Assembly (NCBI GenBank): GCA_024220525.1
Contig: JAMYWO010000282.1
Coordinates: forward strand, 12,501 to 50,909
Reading direction: 5' to 3'
Origin: Cochliopodium minus
Lineage: Eukaryota; Discosea; Himatismenida; Cochliopodiidae
DNA length: 38,409 bases
The notes beneath the pieces are model-generated. The model was not told where the DNA came from. It did no database searches and saw only the letters and a program-made list of their open reading frames with translations. Within the stretch, counting starts at the first letter, position 1; every line of letters starts with the position of its first letter. Of this stretch, positions 1 to 11,706 are shown piece after piece. The position numbers and the translations under genes were made by a program.

Positions 1-265
1 TTTTTGAATTATTATTTACAATATTATCAAGATTTCTCTTATGCGAACTATTATCATAAACAAGATTCATGTATATTCTCTCAATAACGGTTTTTTTTTA
101 TTTTATATTTTTACAAGAAAAATAATATTGAGAAAAATAATCAAAAGAAAGGATATAAAACAGATATATCTTAAAAAATGAATTATAATGAAAGAAAGAT
201 TCAATCTTTATAATAAAGTATAAATTTATTAAAATCTCTATATAAATACTAGTCCAAATTTATAT
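1..265. other. A+T-rich flank, no gene seen
   Basis: No open reading frame of credible composition on either strand. It is low-complexity A+T-rich sequence typical of the spacers here, and it lies downstream of the minus-strand gene that ends at 266. Confidence 0.5.
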
Positions 266-721
266 TTATTTCTTCTTTCCAGCTTCCTCCTTTACGATAT
301 CAAGAATTAAAAATTCAGGAATCTCTTTTCTATATCCAGTGAATTCGCATTCTACAGCAGGGTTTTTGAACTGCTCGATGCTGCAAGGAAAATTACAATT
401 TCTGAAATAAAATTTGATGTTTTTGGTTGTTCCATGCTTTGCAATGGTGGAAAGGAAATCAGCCTTTAATGCACAATCTGCAAACACAAATCTAAAACAT
501 CTATTTTTGAGCAATTCAGAGGATGTCAAAATGGAAACTATTGACAATATAGTCTCTATTGCTCCTTTATTTCTGAAATCTCTATGATTGAACAATATCA
601 TGCTGTTTGGAGTGAGATCTCTGACTTGATTTTCATTTAATGATTTGGAATCAACCAATCCATTTGATACTCTATCTATCAATTCTTCTTCTGGATTACA
701 AAAAAATACTGTCTTACTCAT
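266..721 (-). CDS. hypothetical protein, 151 aa, intronless
   Basis: Single uninterrupted reading frame from an ATG at 721 to a TAA at 266, with exon-like composition compared with its flanks. I do not recognise the family. The protein starts MSKTVFFCNPEEELIDRV, has a moderately hydrophobic stretch around residues 55-80, and contains five Cys in its middle and C-terminal part (including CNFPC near residue 108), but these form no zinc motif I know. The end is basic (KKK). No signal peptide or clear membrane segment is visible. It is transcribed away from the GTPase gene at 1125, and the 403-base spacer may hold both promoters. It could also be the surviving last exon of a longer gene, but no convincing upstream exon was found. 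Confidence 0.6.
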   Translation of the reverse strand: MSKTVFFCNPEEELIDRVSNGLVDSKSLNENQVRDLTPNSMILFNHRDFRNKGAIETILSIVSILTSSELLKNRCFRFVFADCALKADFLSTIAKHGTTKNIKFYFRNCNFPCSIEQFKNPAVECEFTGYRKEIPEFLILDIVKEEAGKKK

Positions 722-1124
722 TAACCTTTTTTATTTTTTAAAATATTTTTTTGGAACAGCTAATATTATATAACAAATTTTTTATACCTTTAAATTTTCT
801 TTAATTTTTCTCATAAACTAAAAAAGAGCATTAATTGAAGACATGGTTTGATTTTGGAATGTAAAGAATTGTAATTAAAAATTTGGAAGATATCAACTGC
901 AAATATGGAATTTTTGGAAATCTTTGAGATTATATATGCTCAATACAACTTTATCTCAAACTATTTCCAAAAACGGTATGATATGGCGATGTAAATACTC
1001 CAAATCCTGTTGAAATTTGGTATATACTACCAGTTGTACTTTACCAAAATTATAAAATCATAAAATAAAAATAATATAATTCTCTTCATAAAATCCAAAA
1101 AAAAAAATAAAAAAAAAAGGGGAT
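722..1124. promoter_or_regulatory. divergent intergenic spacer, probable shared promoter
   Basis: 403 bases between two genes transcribed outward. No exon-like sequence was found. The part next to the plus-strand gene ends in a run of A just before its ATG at 1125, a common 5'-leader look in this window. I recognise no specific promoter element. Confidence 0.4.
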
Positions 1125-2587
1125 ATGTCATCATCCATAGACAATAAATACATAATCTTGATAGGGAATCCGGGAGTTGGAAAAAGGTATAAAATAAAGA
1201 TTTTCTATATTCTTTTATCATTTTTTAATTTAATTTCATGAAATAATAATACTTTTATTTTTTTTAATTATAGCACCATCTTGAATGGATTGATAAAAGA
1301 AGTGAGATTCAAAAACGGATTCAACCCAGGAAAAGGATTGACGACAGTGCTCCAAATGCACAAACACAAAGACAACATCCACTATGGAGACACACCTGGA
1401 CTGTCCGACGTGAAGATGAGAGAGCAAGCAGCCAAGGAGATTACAGAGGCTCTGCAAAAGAACGGAGAGTATAAGCTCATCTTCGTGGTAACCGAGGAGG
1501 CTGGGAGAATTAGACCTGATGATGTCACAACCATCAATTTGGTGTTGAGTTCTGTCAAGACAAAGGTAATTAATAATAGGATATTCATTTTGAAGTAATT
1601 TTTTTGAGGAAAGAATTTTATCTTTAAAAATATTTTTAAATCTCAACATAAAAATTGATTTATCATATTTTGTTGATCAAATTTGTATAAAGTTGTTAAT
1701 CATTATATTCGATCTTTATCGAATTGCTTTTACTAAAAATTTTTTTTTATTTAATTGGAGATTGAGTATGGTATCATCATCAACAAGGTGTCCAAGGTGT
1801 TCGTCAAACTGGTCAGCACCGATGACAACAAACTCTCGAAGGAGGATCTCATGAAGAAGGAGGAAGGTCGCAAAAATCTCTTTGCGGGGCTCAACAGCGG
1901 AATCCACAAGACAGACCACATCTATTACTTTCAACGAGATCCCGAATTAGACGATTTAGACGATACCTTGCCTGTTTTGCCTCAAACTGTTGTCGATTTC
2001 ATTCACATCGCTGTCCCGTTCACTCTTGTTTTGAAGCAGGATGTCGACAAAATTGAGCTGGACAAGTTTGAGAGTCTTAAGTCTGCCTTTGAGAAGCAGA
2101 TCGATGAGATGAAGAAGGATTCTCTGAAGAGAGACGAGATGTTTCAGAAAACCATACAGGATCTCGAGAAAAAAAGGGATGAAATTCAGAATCAATATCA
2201 AGCTCAGATGGAAAGGTAAAAAAAAATTTTTTTTTCTTCAAATTTTTTTTTATTTTACAAATAATAACAATTTTTTTTTAAAAAAGGTTCCAAGATGAAC
2301 AGAAAAAACTCTACGAAAAGATGGACAGAGAAAGAAAAGAGCATCATAGAAAGCTCGAGGAGGAACAAATAAAGTACGACCAAAAGATGGAGAAAGCAAA
2401 CGAAGAAAATCGAAGTTTGATTAGGGAGCAAAACGAGAAATTTCAACAGGAAATGCAAATGAGGGAGGTGGCACGTAAGGAGTCAGAGGAAAATATGAAA
2501 AAAGAGCTTGAGTATCTGAGAAACCGTCCTCCTCCTCAACCCCAAGTTATTCACAGAGGAGGTAGAGGAATGTGTCAAATATTTTAA
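1125..2587 (+). CDS. AIG1/GIMAP-family GTPase with coiled coil and C-terminal CaaX box
   Basis: Four exons: 1125-1186, 1274-1565, 1761-2215, 2287-2587; 369 aa, phases consistent. Seen: P-loop GNPGVGKST at residues 14-22, split by intron 1 inside the Ser codon; Thr44/45 in the switch region; DTPGL at 60-64 (G3); INKVS at 125-129, where the usual NKxD Asp is Ser. From about residue 190 to 350 the chain is a charged Glu/Lys/Arg coiled coil. It ends in Cys-Gln-Ile-Phe, a CaaX box whose final Phe usually directs geranylgeranylation. AIG1/GIMAP proteins bind GTP and oligomerise on membranes; in animals they act on lymphocyte organelles and in plants in defence. Here I infer a prenylated, membrane-attached GTPase. 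The unusual G4 motif could alter nucleotide specificity. Neighbours give no pathway. Confidence 0.88.
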
Positions 2588-2644
2588 AATTTGTCATGAC
2601 AAAAAACAAAATTAAAATTTTTTCAAACAAAAAAATTGTTTTTT

Positions 2645-5600
2645 TTAATAGTAATATAAATGGTGATCCCCAGAAATGAAAGACACAATCATAAACTGAA
2701 CAGGTTTCGGTATCTTCCTATTTATTTCAGTCATAACAACTTTGAGATTTAAAAGAAAGCTAAAAACAGCTTCTCGAAAATTTTTGGGAAAGATGGAGTG
2801 TCTGGTGCTGGTCCAAACAATGCCTCCCCTTTTTATATATTCTTCTAAGATCTCCTTGTTTTTGGGCATGCATTTCTTTAGGTGTTCGGTGGAGAGAATT
2901 TTTACGTCTGCTCCATAAATAAGCATTAAAATAATAGACTCTGGATCATCGATAGTCAATTTGTTGCTAAATGGTGTTTCCCCATCGTCAGATACGCTAT
3001 TGGGGTTTGCTTTGTGCTCCAAAAATTCTTTTAATAAAATTAATTTAATTTTTAAATTAATTTTTTTGAAAATTTTTTTTTTACTCCTTATTATCTTTTT
3101 GGGAAAATTTTGAAAAAAAAAAATTAAAACAGAGGATAATTTACACTAGAATTTTGAGTTTTTAAATTGCAAAAATCATGAAAAGGAGTGTTTTTTTCCT
3201 CATTTTTATGATTTGGGTCTGCTTTCCACTCTTTTTTTTTTTTTAAAAAAAAAAGGTTAAAATAAATAGTTTTTATTTTTTAAAAATTTACCAAGTAACA
3301 TAGTGACTAGATTCTCCTCACAAATGATACTTTCATGTAGAACTGTTTGCTTCGTTCTGTCTTCTTGGTTCACATCCACTTTGCTTTCCAACAACCTGTT
3401 TGATTCAAAGATTTTAAAAATGTTTTAGAGGAAATTATAGTGAACATTATTTAAAAATTAACATGAAAATTGAAGAATGATAATTTTTTTTCATTTTTTT
3501 TTTCATCTTTTTTTTTTTTTTTACTTCCTCGTTAAATTGTAACTCTCGTAAGAGTAAAGGGAGCTGAAAATGTGGGGTTGAGATTCTCCGGAATAATTCA
3601 AGTCAGCTTTGTTAGAAATGAGGAAATCTAACATCTCCTCTGTTGCTAGATCGTTGTTAGTTAAATTATTGAGAGCTAAAATTTGAAAATACAAAAAATT
3701 AAAAAATAGAAAAAAATAAAATGAGAAAAAGAAAAAAAATAAAAATAAAAATTGAAAATTTTTTTAAGAAATAAAAATTTAAATAAAAGAAATAATGAAA
3801 AAATAAAAATTGAAAAATTTTTAAAATAATAAAAAATAAAATTGTTAAAAAAATGTTGAATATTTAATTTTTTCACCAATATTAATATTTTTAGCGCCAT
3901 GTTCGACCAAGAGCTCCAATACTTCGACAGAGGAACTGTATTGGCAAGCGTTGGATAAGGCGGTTTTTCCTCTTAAATTTAGTGAGTTCACATCTACTTT
4001 TCTTTTCAGTATGTATTCCACAAGTTCTATGTTGATGCTTTTTCAAAAAATGAAAATATAAAAAATATTAAACAAACTTTTCTTTAATATTTTTTTTTAA
4101 AAATTAAAAAAATCCATGAAAAAATAAATAATTTAAAATAAAAAAATAAAAAAACAAATGAAAAAAATAAAAAAAATAACAAATCAAAAATTAAAAATTT
4201 TTGTTGACAAATTATTAAAAAAAAATTATTACTTAAAAAATAAAAAAATTACTTCTCAGAATTACAAGCACCCAACAAAGCCTCGGGCTGGTTCAAAAAA
4301 TGATCGAAAAGAGATTTCAAATGATGCAACGTGAGGTTTTTTTTGGAACATAAAGAGGAGACGCACTCTACATTTATTTCCGCTTTATATTCGATCAAAA
4401 CTTTGAGGAAATCATAGGTAATGTCTGGGTTTCCTGTTGCTGCGAGAATGACATTTGGTTGTTCACATTTTACGTCTGCCTTTTTTTCTAGAAGTTTGAC
4501 TAGGGATAATGAAATAAAATTAATTCAAAAAATAATTAATAATTAATTAGAAAATAATTAAAAATTAATTAAAAATTAAAAAAATTAATCATAAAATTTA
4601 CTTTAAAAAATTTAAATTTTTTTAAAAATTAATTAAAAAATAAATTAAAAGATTATTTAAAAATTTAAATTAATAAAAAAATTAATTAAAGAAATAAATT
4701 AAGAAGTAAGTGTACCTAATAAATCAGTATGGAGATACTTTGAATATACGCAGCCATAAAGTGCTTCATTAATATTTGCTCCTGCTTCTAACAACAATTC
4801 TGTGACGAAAGTGGAGTTGTGGTTCAAGGTGGAGTAGATGACGGGGGAGTAAGAAAAATCGTCTTGTTTATTGATTTGTTCAGCAGTGAACAAAGAAATA
4901 ATATATTTGTACTTTTCCTCTGAATTTTCCTTGTTTAAATAAAAATTAAAACAAAAAATTAATAAAATTGACAAAATTGACAAAATTAATAAATTGATAA
5001 AATTAATAAAATTTGATAAAACTAATAAAAACAATAAAAGAATTAATAATAATTTAGAAATCAAAATTTGATAAAATTAAAAAAATTCTTTAAAATTGAT
5101 TACGTGAAATTCTTCATCACAGGTAAAATGCAAAGAATTTTTCAAGTAAACGCCATCTACGTGCGGGTTGGCATCAGATTCGACCAAAAACTAAGAGGGA
5201 TTTTATTTAGTAAAAATTTAAATGAAAAAAATAAATGAATTGATCAAATTCATATCTAAAGAAATAAGAAAAATCACAAAAAATAATAAACAAAATCAAA
5301 ATTTATCGATTTTTAATTATAAAAAAATAATTAACGGGTAAAATTAAAATTAAAAAAATTTTTAAAATTTATATTTCTAGTGATGAAATGAAGGAATTAA
5401 TTAATAAAATAATTAAATTAAATAAAAAAAATAAAATAATAAAAAAATTAAATTAGATCAAAAAAAAAAAAAAAAGAAAAAATGCGAAACAAAAAATAAA
5501 CCTTTATGAAATCAACAGTAGTAGTTTTGGAGATACAAGCACGATGGAAAGGGGTATAGGAGTCATAATTAGGAAAGTTGAGACTGAGACCGTTTTTCAA

Positions 5601-7106
5601 GCAATAAGAAACGGCCCATTGAGAGTTGGTGTTGGAGCAGACGTAATCGAGAATGGTGGTTGTATCTTCTTGGTCACTGTTGTGAAGATCGATGGTGGCT
5701 TTGAGCTCGATGAGTTTTTGGATGAGCGGCTCGTTGTTTTTTTGGATGGCGGAGAGGAGGGAGGGTTTGTTGTTGGAATGCACTTTGTTTACGTCGTATT
5801 TCTTTTGGTTGATCAGAAACTCGATGAATTCTATGTCTGGCTTGTCTTTCAGGCACTCGTTTTGCAAAGCGTCACCTTTATAAAATAAATTTAATAAATT
5901 GATTAAAATTGATTAAATTTATTTGAAAAGATTAGAGTAAAATTTAAATTTAATAAATTTATTTGATTAATTAAATAGATTAATTCAAAGTTAATCAAAT
6001 AAATTAAAAGATAAATTTCAAATTCAGTTTAATTCCAAAACAGGAACATAAAAAAATATTTTTTTATTTTAATTTGTTAGCGGAAAAGCTTTTCGAAAAA
6101 AAAATTTTAATTTGCAATAAAAAATATTAACAAAAAAAAATTTGCATTTATTTTTTAATTTGTTATGTCCCTGCTCCAAAAATATTTTCAAGAGAGAATG
6201 ACAAGTTTTAAATGGTAAAAAAAAAAAGATTTTTTTTAAAAATTTATATTTAAATGTTTACCACCATAATTAAGATTTAATGACTTGCAAGTTTTTTCTA
6301 ATGCACAATCGCAGTAAAAGGCTCCATATTCTCTGGCTAATTTATGTCCTTTGTGGCAATTTACAGCACAATAGTGACAAGTTCCTGCATTTTTGTTTTG
6401 GTTACACGTGTAGCATTTGTACCATCTTCATCAAAATCCAAATTATAAATTAAAAATTTAATTAAATATAAAAGTTAAATCAAAAACAAATTTTTTTTTT
6501 TTTATAAAAAAATTTTTCATTCATTCATTTTTATTTTTTCAAAATGCAAAGCTTTTTATTAATTGTTTTAAATTTTTTAATAGTTTGAAAGCTTACACTT
6601 GTTGTTTATACTCCTTTTCTGAGATAGAGAAAGAACATTCATTGTCACTAAAACAGTCGGAAATTTTTCTGTTCTTTCTTCCTTTGTATCCCTCCAAGAA
6701 CTCCCTGAAGCAATACTTGTTGACGAAGAACCGCAAGAAATCTTCTTTGTTGACCTTCTCATCTTTGCATATTCTCTTTTTAATGAATTCCAGAGTTTCT
6801 ATGTCTATATCTATCTTGTTATTTCTGTTTCCAAAAAAATATAAATATTGATTTAAGATATAACCATTTGGATATTGAAGATTGAAATAATATTTTAATG
6901 GCCAAATGTCTTAAAATCTATTATAAGATTAATTATCAATCAATATAAGATAAATTTTCTTTCAAATTTTCAATTTATTAATATATTTTTATATATTTTC
7001 AATAATAATGTTCTCACCTCTTGAAATCTTCCCATGATATAGAAAAATCATTGGGAAAAATATCCGAATACCAAGAAGTAGGAGATCCTGTATTGATCAA
7101 TTCCAT
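2645..7106 (-). CDS. UBR-box (UBR4-type) zinc finger plus ankyrin-repeat protein
   Basis: Eleven exons, from high to low: 7018-7106, 6597-6824, 6262-6425, 5502-5875, 5104-5190, 4716-4929, 4253-4499, 3877-4037, 3525-3675, 3292-3395, 2645-3027. All ten junctions keep phase; 733 aa. Residues 1-90 are unknown. About residues 91-147 form a UBR box: an ECSFS segment, then WYKCYTC (107-113), C122, C125, C129-H130, H133, and YGAFYCDC (139-146), the order of ligands in UBR4/BIG-type N-recognins. From residue 161 to about 650 there are degenerate ankyrin repeats ('VDVN', 'LVEHGA', 'GADV' type turns). The last ~80 residues are unassigned. UBR boxes bind N-terminal degrons in the N-degron pathway and ankyrin repeats bind partners; no RING or HECT domain is present, so it may act as an adaptor. 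Known UBR proteins do not, to my knowledge, carry ankyrin repeats. Confidence 0.87.
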
Positions 7107-7186
7107 TTTTATTTTTTAATTTTCAAAAAAAATGATTTATTTATTTCAAAATAATTATATTCTTAAATACATTTTCATGATCAAAA

Positions 7187-8646
7187 TCATTTGGACAATA
7201 AATTAGAAGTTTCATTGTATTCATCGTTGTGGGTGTTATTATGATGATCAACTTTCTTCTCATCATAAACAAAGTCAACGAAAATGTCAGCATTGTTCTC
7301 ACCCTCATTGACCTGTTTCTCCGAGCTCTCCACATCAATTTTTTTCTCCATCAAGTTTTCTTCGTGGTTGATGGCTTTGTCAATTTCACGTTTGGAAACG
7401 ATGGTGACAATGACGATGATCAAGATGGTGAGGACAACTCCGACCACAATGAAGATGATGTTCATCACGTCGACTTCCTCGTCGTCCGAGTAGATGTCGG
7501 TGAGACTTTTCATGAGGGTGCCCAGGTAGGTGTAGGCGATGGTTCCCGGGAGTAGCCCCAGCAAGGTGGAGCCGTTGTAGCTGAGGAACCCAATGCTTGT
7601 AACCTTATTGATATTTAATAATTTAATAATTTTATAATTTTTATAATAATAAATTTTATAAAAGTAATTTTTTTAATAATAATTTTTAATTTTATTTTTT
7701 TAATTAGTAAATTTTTATTTTGATCAATTAATATATACTTTTTATTATATTAAGCAAGCAGAAATAAAAAATCTACTTTTAATCTTTTTTTTTCTTTTAA
7801 ATATTTTCAAAAACTAACAATCATGAAGAACTCGATATTGAAATTTTTATTTTTTTTGTAAGAATTAAAATATGTGGATTAATTTTTCATATTAAAAGAT
7901 ACTCCGATAGTTTTTACAAAAAAAAAAAAAAGTTTTTACTCCAAACAAGTAGTTGCAAAGTCCATAAGGCATAATTGGGCTCAATCTAGTCAAAAAAATG
8001 ATCAAAAATCCTTTTGTAGTTATCGCCCTATCTATTGCTTTGAATTTGGGTTTTTGTTCCATCATTTTCTCCGCCCCTTTTTTTTTTTTTTTTTTATTAT
8101 AAGATATGAGGTGAAATAAATTGATTTCAATGTTTTTCACATGATCTTATGATGTATCTTCCAAGAATGAATCCAAAAAATCCTCCCAAAACTAATAAAA
8201 TTTTAAATTAATAGGAATCAATTAAATATGCACCATATAATTTGGATCAACATTTGATACTATTTGGATCAATGATATCCAAATTTCAGAATAATATTTT
8301 TATGGGACATTTTACAACCCATAAACAAATGATAAAATAAAAAAAATTAATATTCTTAATTACAGCATCCTATCACTGTTACCAATGATCCTATCCATAT
8401 TCCAAATAAAAATCCAGCTGCCAAATTAAATGGTGTTCCTGGCAATATAAACAATAATGCGACGGTATAGAACACCACTAGCAAGATGCTTCCCCATACT
8501 ATATGTATCTTTTCCAAATATTCGAGTGCGCTCAATAGCCATTTTGATGTGGGTGATGCATCTATGAAAAAAGAGATGAACAAACCCAATATGAGAGCTA
8601 CAACAATAGAAAATATGATAATCTTGATGATCGTCTTTTTTTCCAT
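7187..8646 (-). CDS. VTT/DedA (SNARE-associated, TMEM64/Tvp38-like) membrane protein
   Basis: Four exons: 8364-8646, 8141-8191, 7940-8076, 7187-7603; 295 aa, phases consistent. Hydrophobic N-terminal segment at residues 5-28, then a second with LPGTPFNLAAGFLFG, the re-entrant loop signature of the VTT/DedA fold. Exon 2 gives GGFFGFILGRYIIR, and exon 3 gives LTRLSPIMPYGLCNYLFG, the conserved R-x-S-P-x-x-P segment. Exon 4 continues with a GLLPGTIAYTYLG segment, a last membrane helix, and a ~65-residue acidic, hydrophilic tail. Family members (VMP1, TMEM41B, TMEM64, Tvp38) work in ER/Golgi membranes, several as lipid scramblases. Localisation to ER or Golgi is inferred. The short exons (51 and 137 nt) hide the family from single-frame searches. 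Confidence 0.88.
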
Positions 8647-9051
8647 TAATAACTTTGAGTGTAAATATTATTAATCCAACCTTTTTTTAAATATAAAAAG
8701 TATTTTGAAGAAAATTGAAATGAAAAAGAAATAAAAATAGATTTTAAGAATTAAGGAAGGAACTTCTGAAATTTAAGTTCCTTGCACAATATTCAATCAA
8801 AAAAGTTCCTCAAAATTGCCTCAAAATAAATAAAATGAAAATTTAGGATATAATAACAATAGTTTTACCTTTCAGAAAGATATGATCCAAAAATATAGAC
8901 TTTAATTCTGACCAAATAGATTTAATTTGAAATGTTTCCAAAATTATGTTTCAATTTTTTGGTTCGATTTTAAAGTTTTAAAACTTTGATAAAATTGAAG
9001 AGAGAATTTTTGTAAAAAAAAACCAAAAAGATGAGAAAAAGATGATGTGGA
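8647..9051. other. spacer between two minus-strand genes
   Basis: 405 bases from the VTT start to the sirtuin stop. I see no gene. It should contain the VTT promoter and the sirtuin 3' end. The only structure noticed is the inverted repeat at 8757-8783. Confidence 0.4.
8757..8783. repeat. perfect 9-bp inverted repeat (stem-loop)
   Basis: AAGGAACTT at 8757-8765 and its exact reverse complement AAGTTCCTT at 8775-8783, separated by 9 bases. The stem contains three G:C pairs in a spacer that is otherwise nearly all A and T. It could be a palindromic factor site for the VTT promoter or an RNA hairpin; nothing in the sequence decides this. Confidence 0.4.
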
Positions 9052-11706
9052 TTAATTTTTTTTCAATTTGTCTTTGAGGTGGTCATCAATCTTTACGAGA
9101 GAATCCAAAGCAGAAGTTTTCAAAGGGATGTATTCAAAGGAGTTTGAGTCTTTGTCCGACAAGTTAAGCCCTGTCTCGTTGGCGTCAAATTTATTGATGC
9201 GCACGAAGGTGATTTTAGACTTGTTGGGCTGCTCGGCTGTTTCTTTTCCAATGATCTGTCTTTCGGTGATCAGATGATCGACTGCCTCCACAAAGTTTTC
9301 TGATTCTTTTCTAAAAAAAGTTTTTATTTTTAAAAAAATTTATTTTAAAATAAAAATTTAAAATTCAAAATAAGGATAATTTAAAAAAAATAAATTAAAT
9401 TAATTTTTATTAAAAAATAAAAACTCGATTTTAATAAAAAAAAAAATACCTGATGGTCGGAACATTAAATCCACAACCAATTTCTAATGCTACTATCCTA
9501 ATTGGCTCTATAGAATCCATAATAAGATGATACAAAGCATTTGACCAAATTAAGTATTTATTTCCACGATCTTACAAAAATTAATTGTGTTAATATTTTT
9601 TTTATTTTTTTTTTATTTTTTTATTTTAATTTTTTTAATCTTTAATTTTTTAATTTTTTTTAATTTTTTTAATTTTTAATTTTTAAATTGACTTTTTACT
9701 TTCACTGTACCAAAAATTGTCATTGAACATCAGGATGTTGGGTCTGGCGGGAGTATTACAGTTCATGCAAATGGGTACGTTTCCACTTTCAAATTTAATT
9801 TTGTCTAAAAAAATGAATTCAGTTAAATTAAAAATAAAATAAACCAAAATAAACGAAAAATGAAAAATGAAAAAGAAAAATGAAAAATAAAATCAATAAA
9901 AAAATAAAAATAAAAATAAAATAAAAAAATAAAAGATAAAACAAAAAATAAAAAAATAAAAAATAAAAAAATGAAAAACGAAAAATAAAAAAATATTTCA
10001 CCATTATTGTTGATTGTTATTTTATCACTCTCACTAATAATAAATAAAAATATAAATAAAAAATAAAAAATTAAAAAATAAACTTTTTGGGAGAGTATTT
10101 GTATGTGGAAGGAGCAACGGAGAACTGACCTGGCTGGCACTTAACGCTACATTGCCATGAATCGGTGTTTCCATGTACTTCACACAACTCCCTGTCTAAC
10201 GCAAGCCCTGATTTTTGGTGATGAGAGTCTATGTTACTTTATGGGTGAAATTAAAAAAATTAATAAATAATCTTTGTTTTATTAATAAAAAAAATAAAAA
10301 AAATGAAAAAAAAATAATCAAAATAATAAAATTAAAACAAAAAAAATTTGAAAAAAAAGAATTTTATTTTTAATTTTTTTTAACTTCAATTTTTATAAAA
10401 TAAAAATAAAACTAAAAGATAATGAAGAATAAAGAATAAAAAATAAAATAGTATAAATAAAAAAAAATTTGAGAAAAAAAAGCAAAAAAAAAAATTATAC
10501 CTTGTCAAGCTAAAAAAACCGTAGTGCAGCGCTGGCATTGACACGTCGAAAATTCTTATTTTGGAGTTAAGGGATTTCACTTTGTCAGACTTTTTGAAGA
10601 AACGTTTCTTCCATTTTTTTAAAATTTGGTATCCATCATGGGGGGTTGTTTCTCTGTACAAGTCAAAACAATTTCCCTAAAATAATTTTTAATTATTTAT
10701 TTTTATAGTTAAATTTTTAAATCTTTATTTTGAATTTTGAATTTTTTTTTGTCCACAAATTTTTAAATCTTTATTTTCTTTTTATTAAAACTATTACCCA
10801 AAAGTCATTGAAATTTTTTGTATGATTTTCGTCTAATTCAGGAAAATTGCTTAGGGGTTGACAAAGAGTTATGTAAGAAAAAGTTTTGTCTCTTTGTATG
10901 TCCTCGAATGTCTGGAGGCCTGAATCTGCTGAGAAACCTGCGAGAGAAAAAAAAAAAAAATTTGTTTAAATCGCACAGATATATTTGCTTTTTGCAATTT
11001 TTATTTTTTTATTTTTTATTTTTCATTTTGATTCTTTTCTTTTTCTTGTCTTATTATTCTATTTTTTAAATTGGTATACTTTCTTTTTGTGAAATAAATT
11101 GAATATAAAAAAGATTTGAAATAATTTTTTTTTTTTTTTGGGAACATCATTTGATCTTTACATTATAGATATTTTGACATAATGAAATGATGGGAAGACT
11201 TTTATAATTTATAAATCTAATTATTATTTTTATAGATTAATTTTTATATTATTACCAGCCCCATCATATAAGATGAGAAAATCTGCCTTTGATATTTCTT
11301 CTGCAATTTTTTCATATTTCTTCTCTTCCAATCCCTTTAAATCAAAGCTATCTCTCATTATCCCCACGAATTCCTCCTTTATCTTTACGATAGAACAATT
11401 CTTCGTAATAAATATAAGACTGCTTGATTTGGAGATATAGGGTTCCAAATGATTTTTATTTTTAAGATGTAGATTATAACACCTCAATACAAAGAGTATA
11501 TAAAATAATTTCTCCTGTGAGAATCTCCTCTTGAAATTATTGTCGAGATAATTGAAGATCTCCTTCAATTCTCCCTTTTCTTTGATTTTGTTTAATTTTC
11601 TTTCGACCAAGTTATATCTGAGCTTATGTTTTGGATGTTTCTCATTGTATTTATCTTTAATCCTCTTCCTAAATCGAGAAAGATCGTTCTTTTCTTTATT
11701 CATCAA
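9052..11706 (-). CDS. Sir2-family NAD-dependent deacylase (sirtuin)
   Basis: Eight exons: 11256-11706, 10798-10937, 10501-10676, 10084-10236, 10002-10033, 9700-9804, 9450-9570, 9052-9310; 478 aa, phases consistent. Motifs in order: GAGFSADSGL (149-158, NAD-binding, split by intron 1), a W/H-rich segment, TSNID (255-259), EVHG with catalytic His277, C285/C289, C330-x2-C333 followed by ARPNILMF (337-344), and IGCGFNVPTIR near residues 375-390. Sirtuins remove acyl groups from lysine using NAD+. The first ~145 residues are a charged extension that I do not recognise. C285/C289 is C-x3-C instead of the usual C-x2-C. A 32-nt exon (10002-10033) encodes a small insert within the zinc module. The end of exon 6 is ambiguous by 6 nt: two GT sites (9705 and 9699) share a phase. 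Confidence 0.88.

Noticed and set aside
1236-1649. Minus-strand open frame of 137 aa
   Set aside because: Shadow of exon 2 of the GTPase gene; it has no family resemblance and overlaps a phase-consistent exon with P-loop context.
3676-3900. Minus-strand Phe/Lys-rich frame of 74 aa
   Set aside because: Mostly intron 8 of the UBR-ankyrin gene; only the first bases are exon, and in another frame.
5544-5888. Plus-strand open frame of 114 aa
   Set aside because: Antisense to exon 4 of the UBR-ankyrin gene, which has clear ankyrin coding in the other direction.
9823-10140. Minus-strand frame of 105 aa, mainly Phe, Ile and Leu
   Set aside because: Spans sirtuin introns; the apparent membrane protein is an artefact of T-rich intron sequence.
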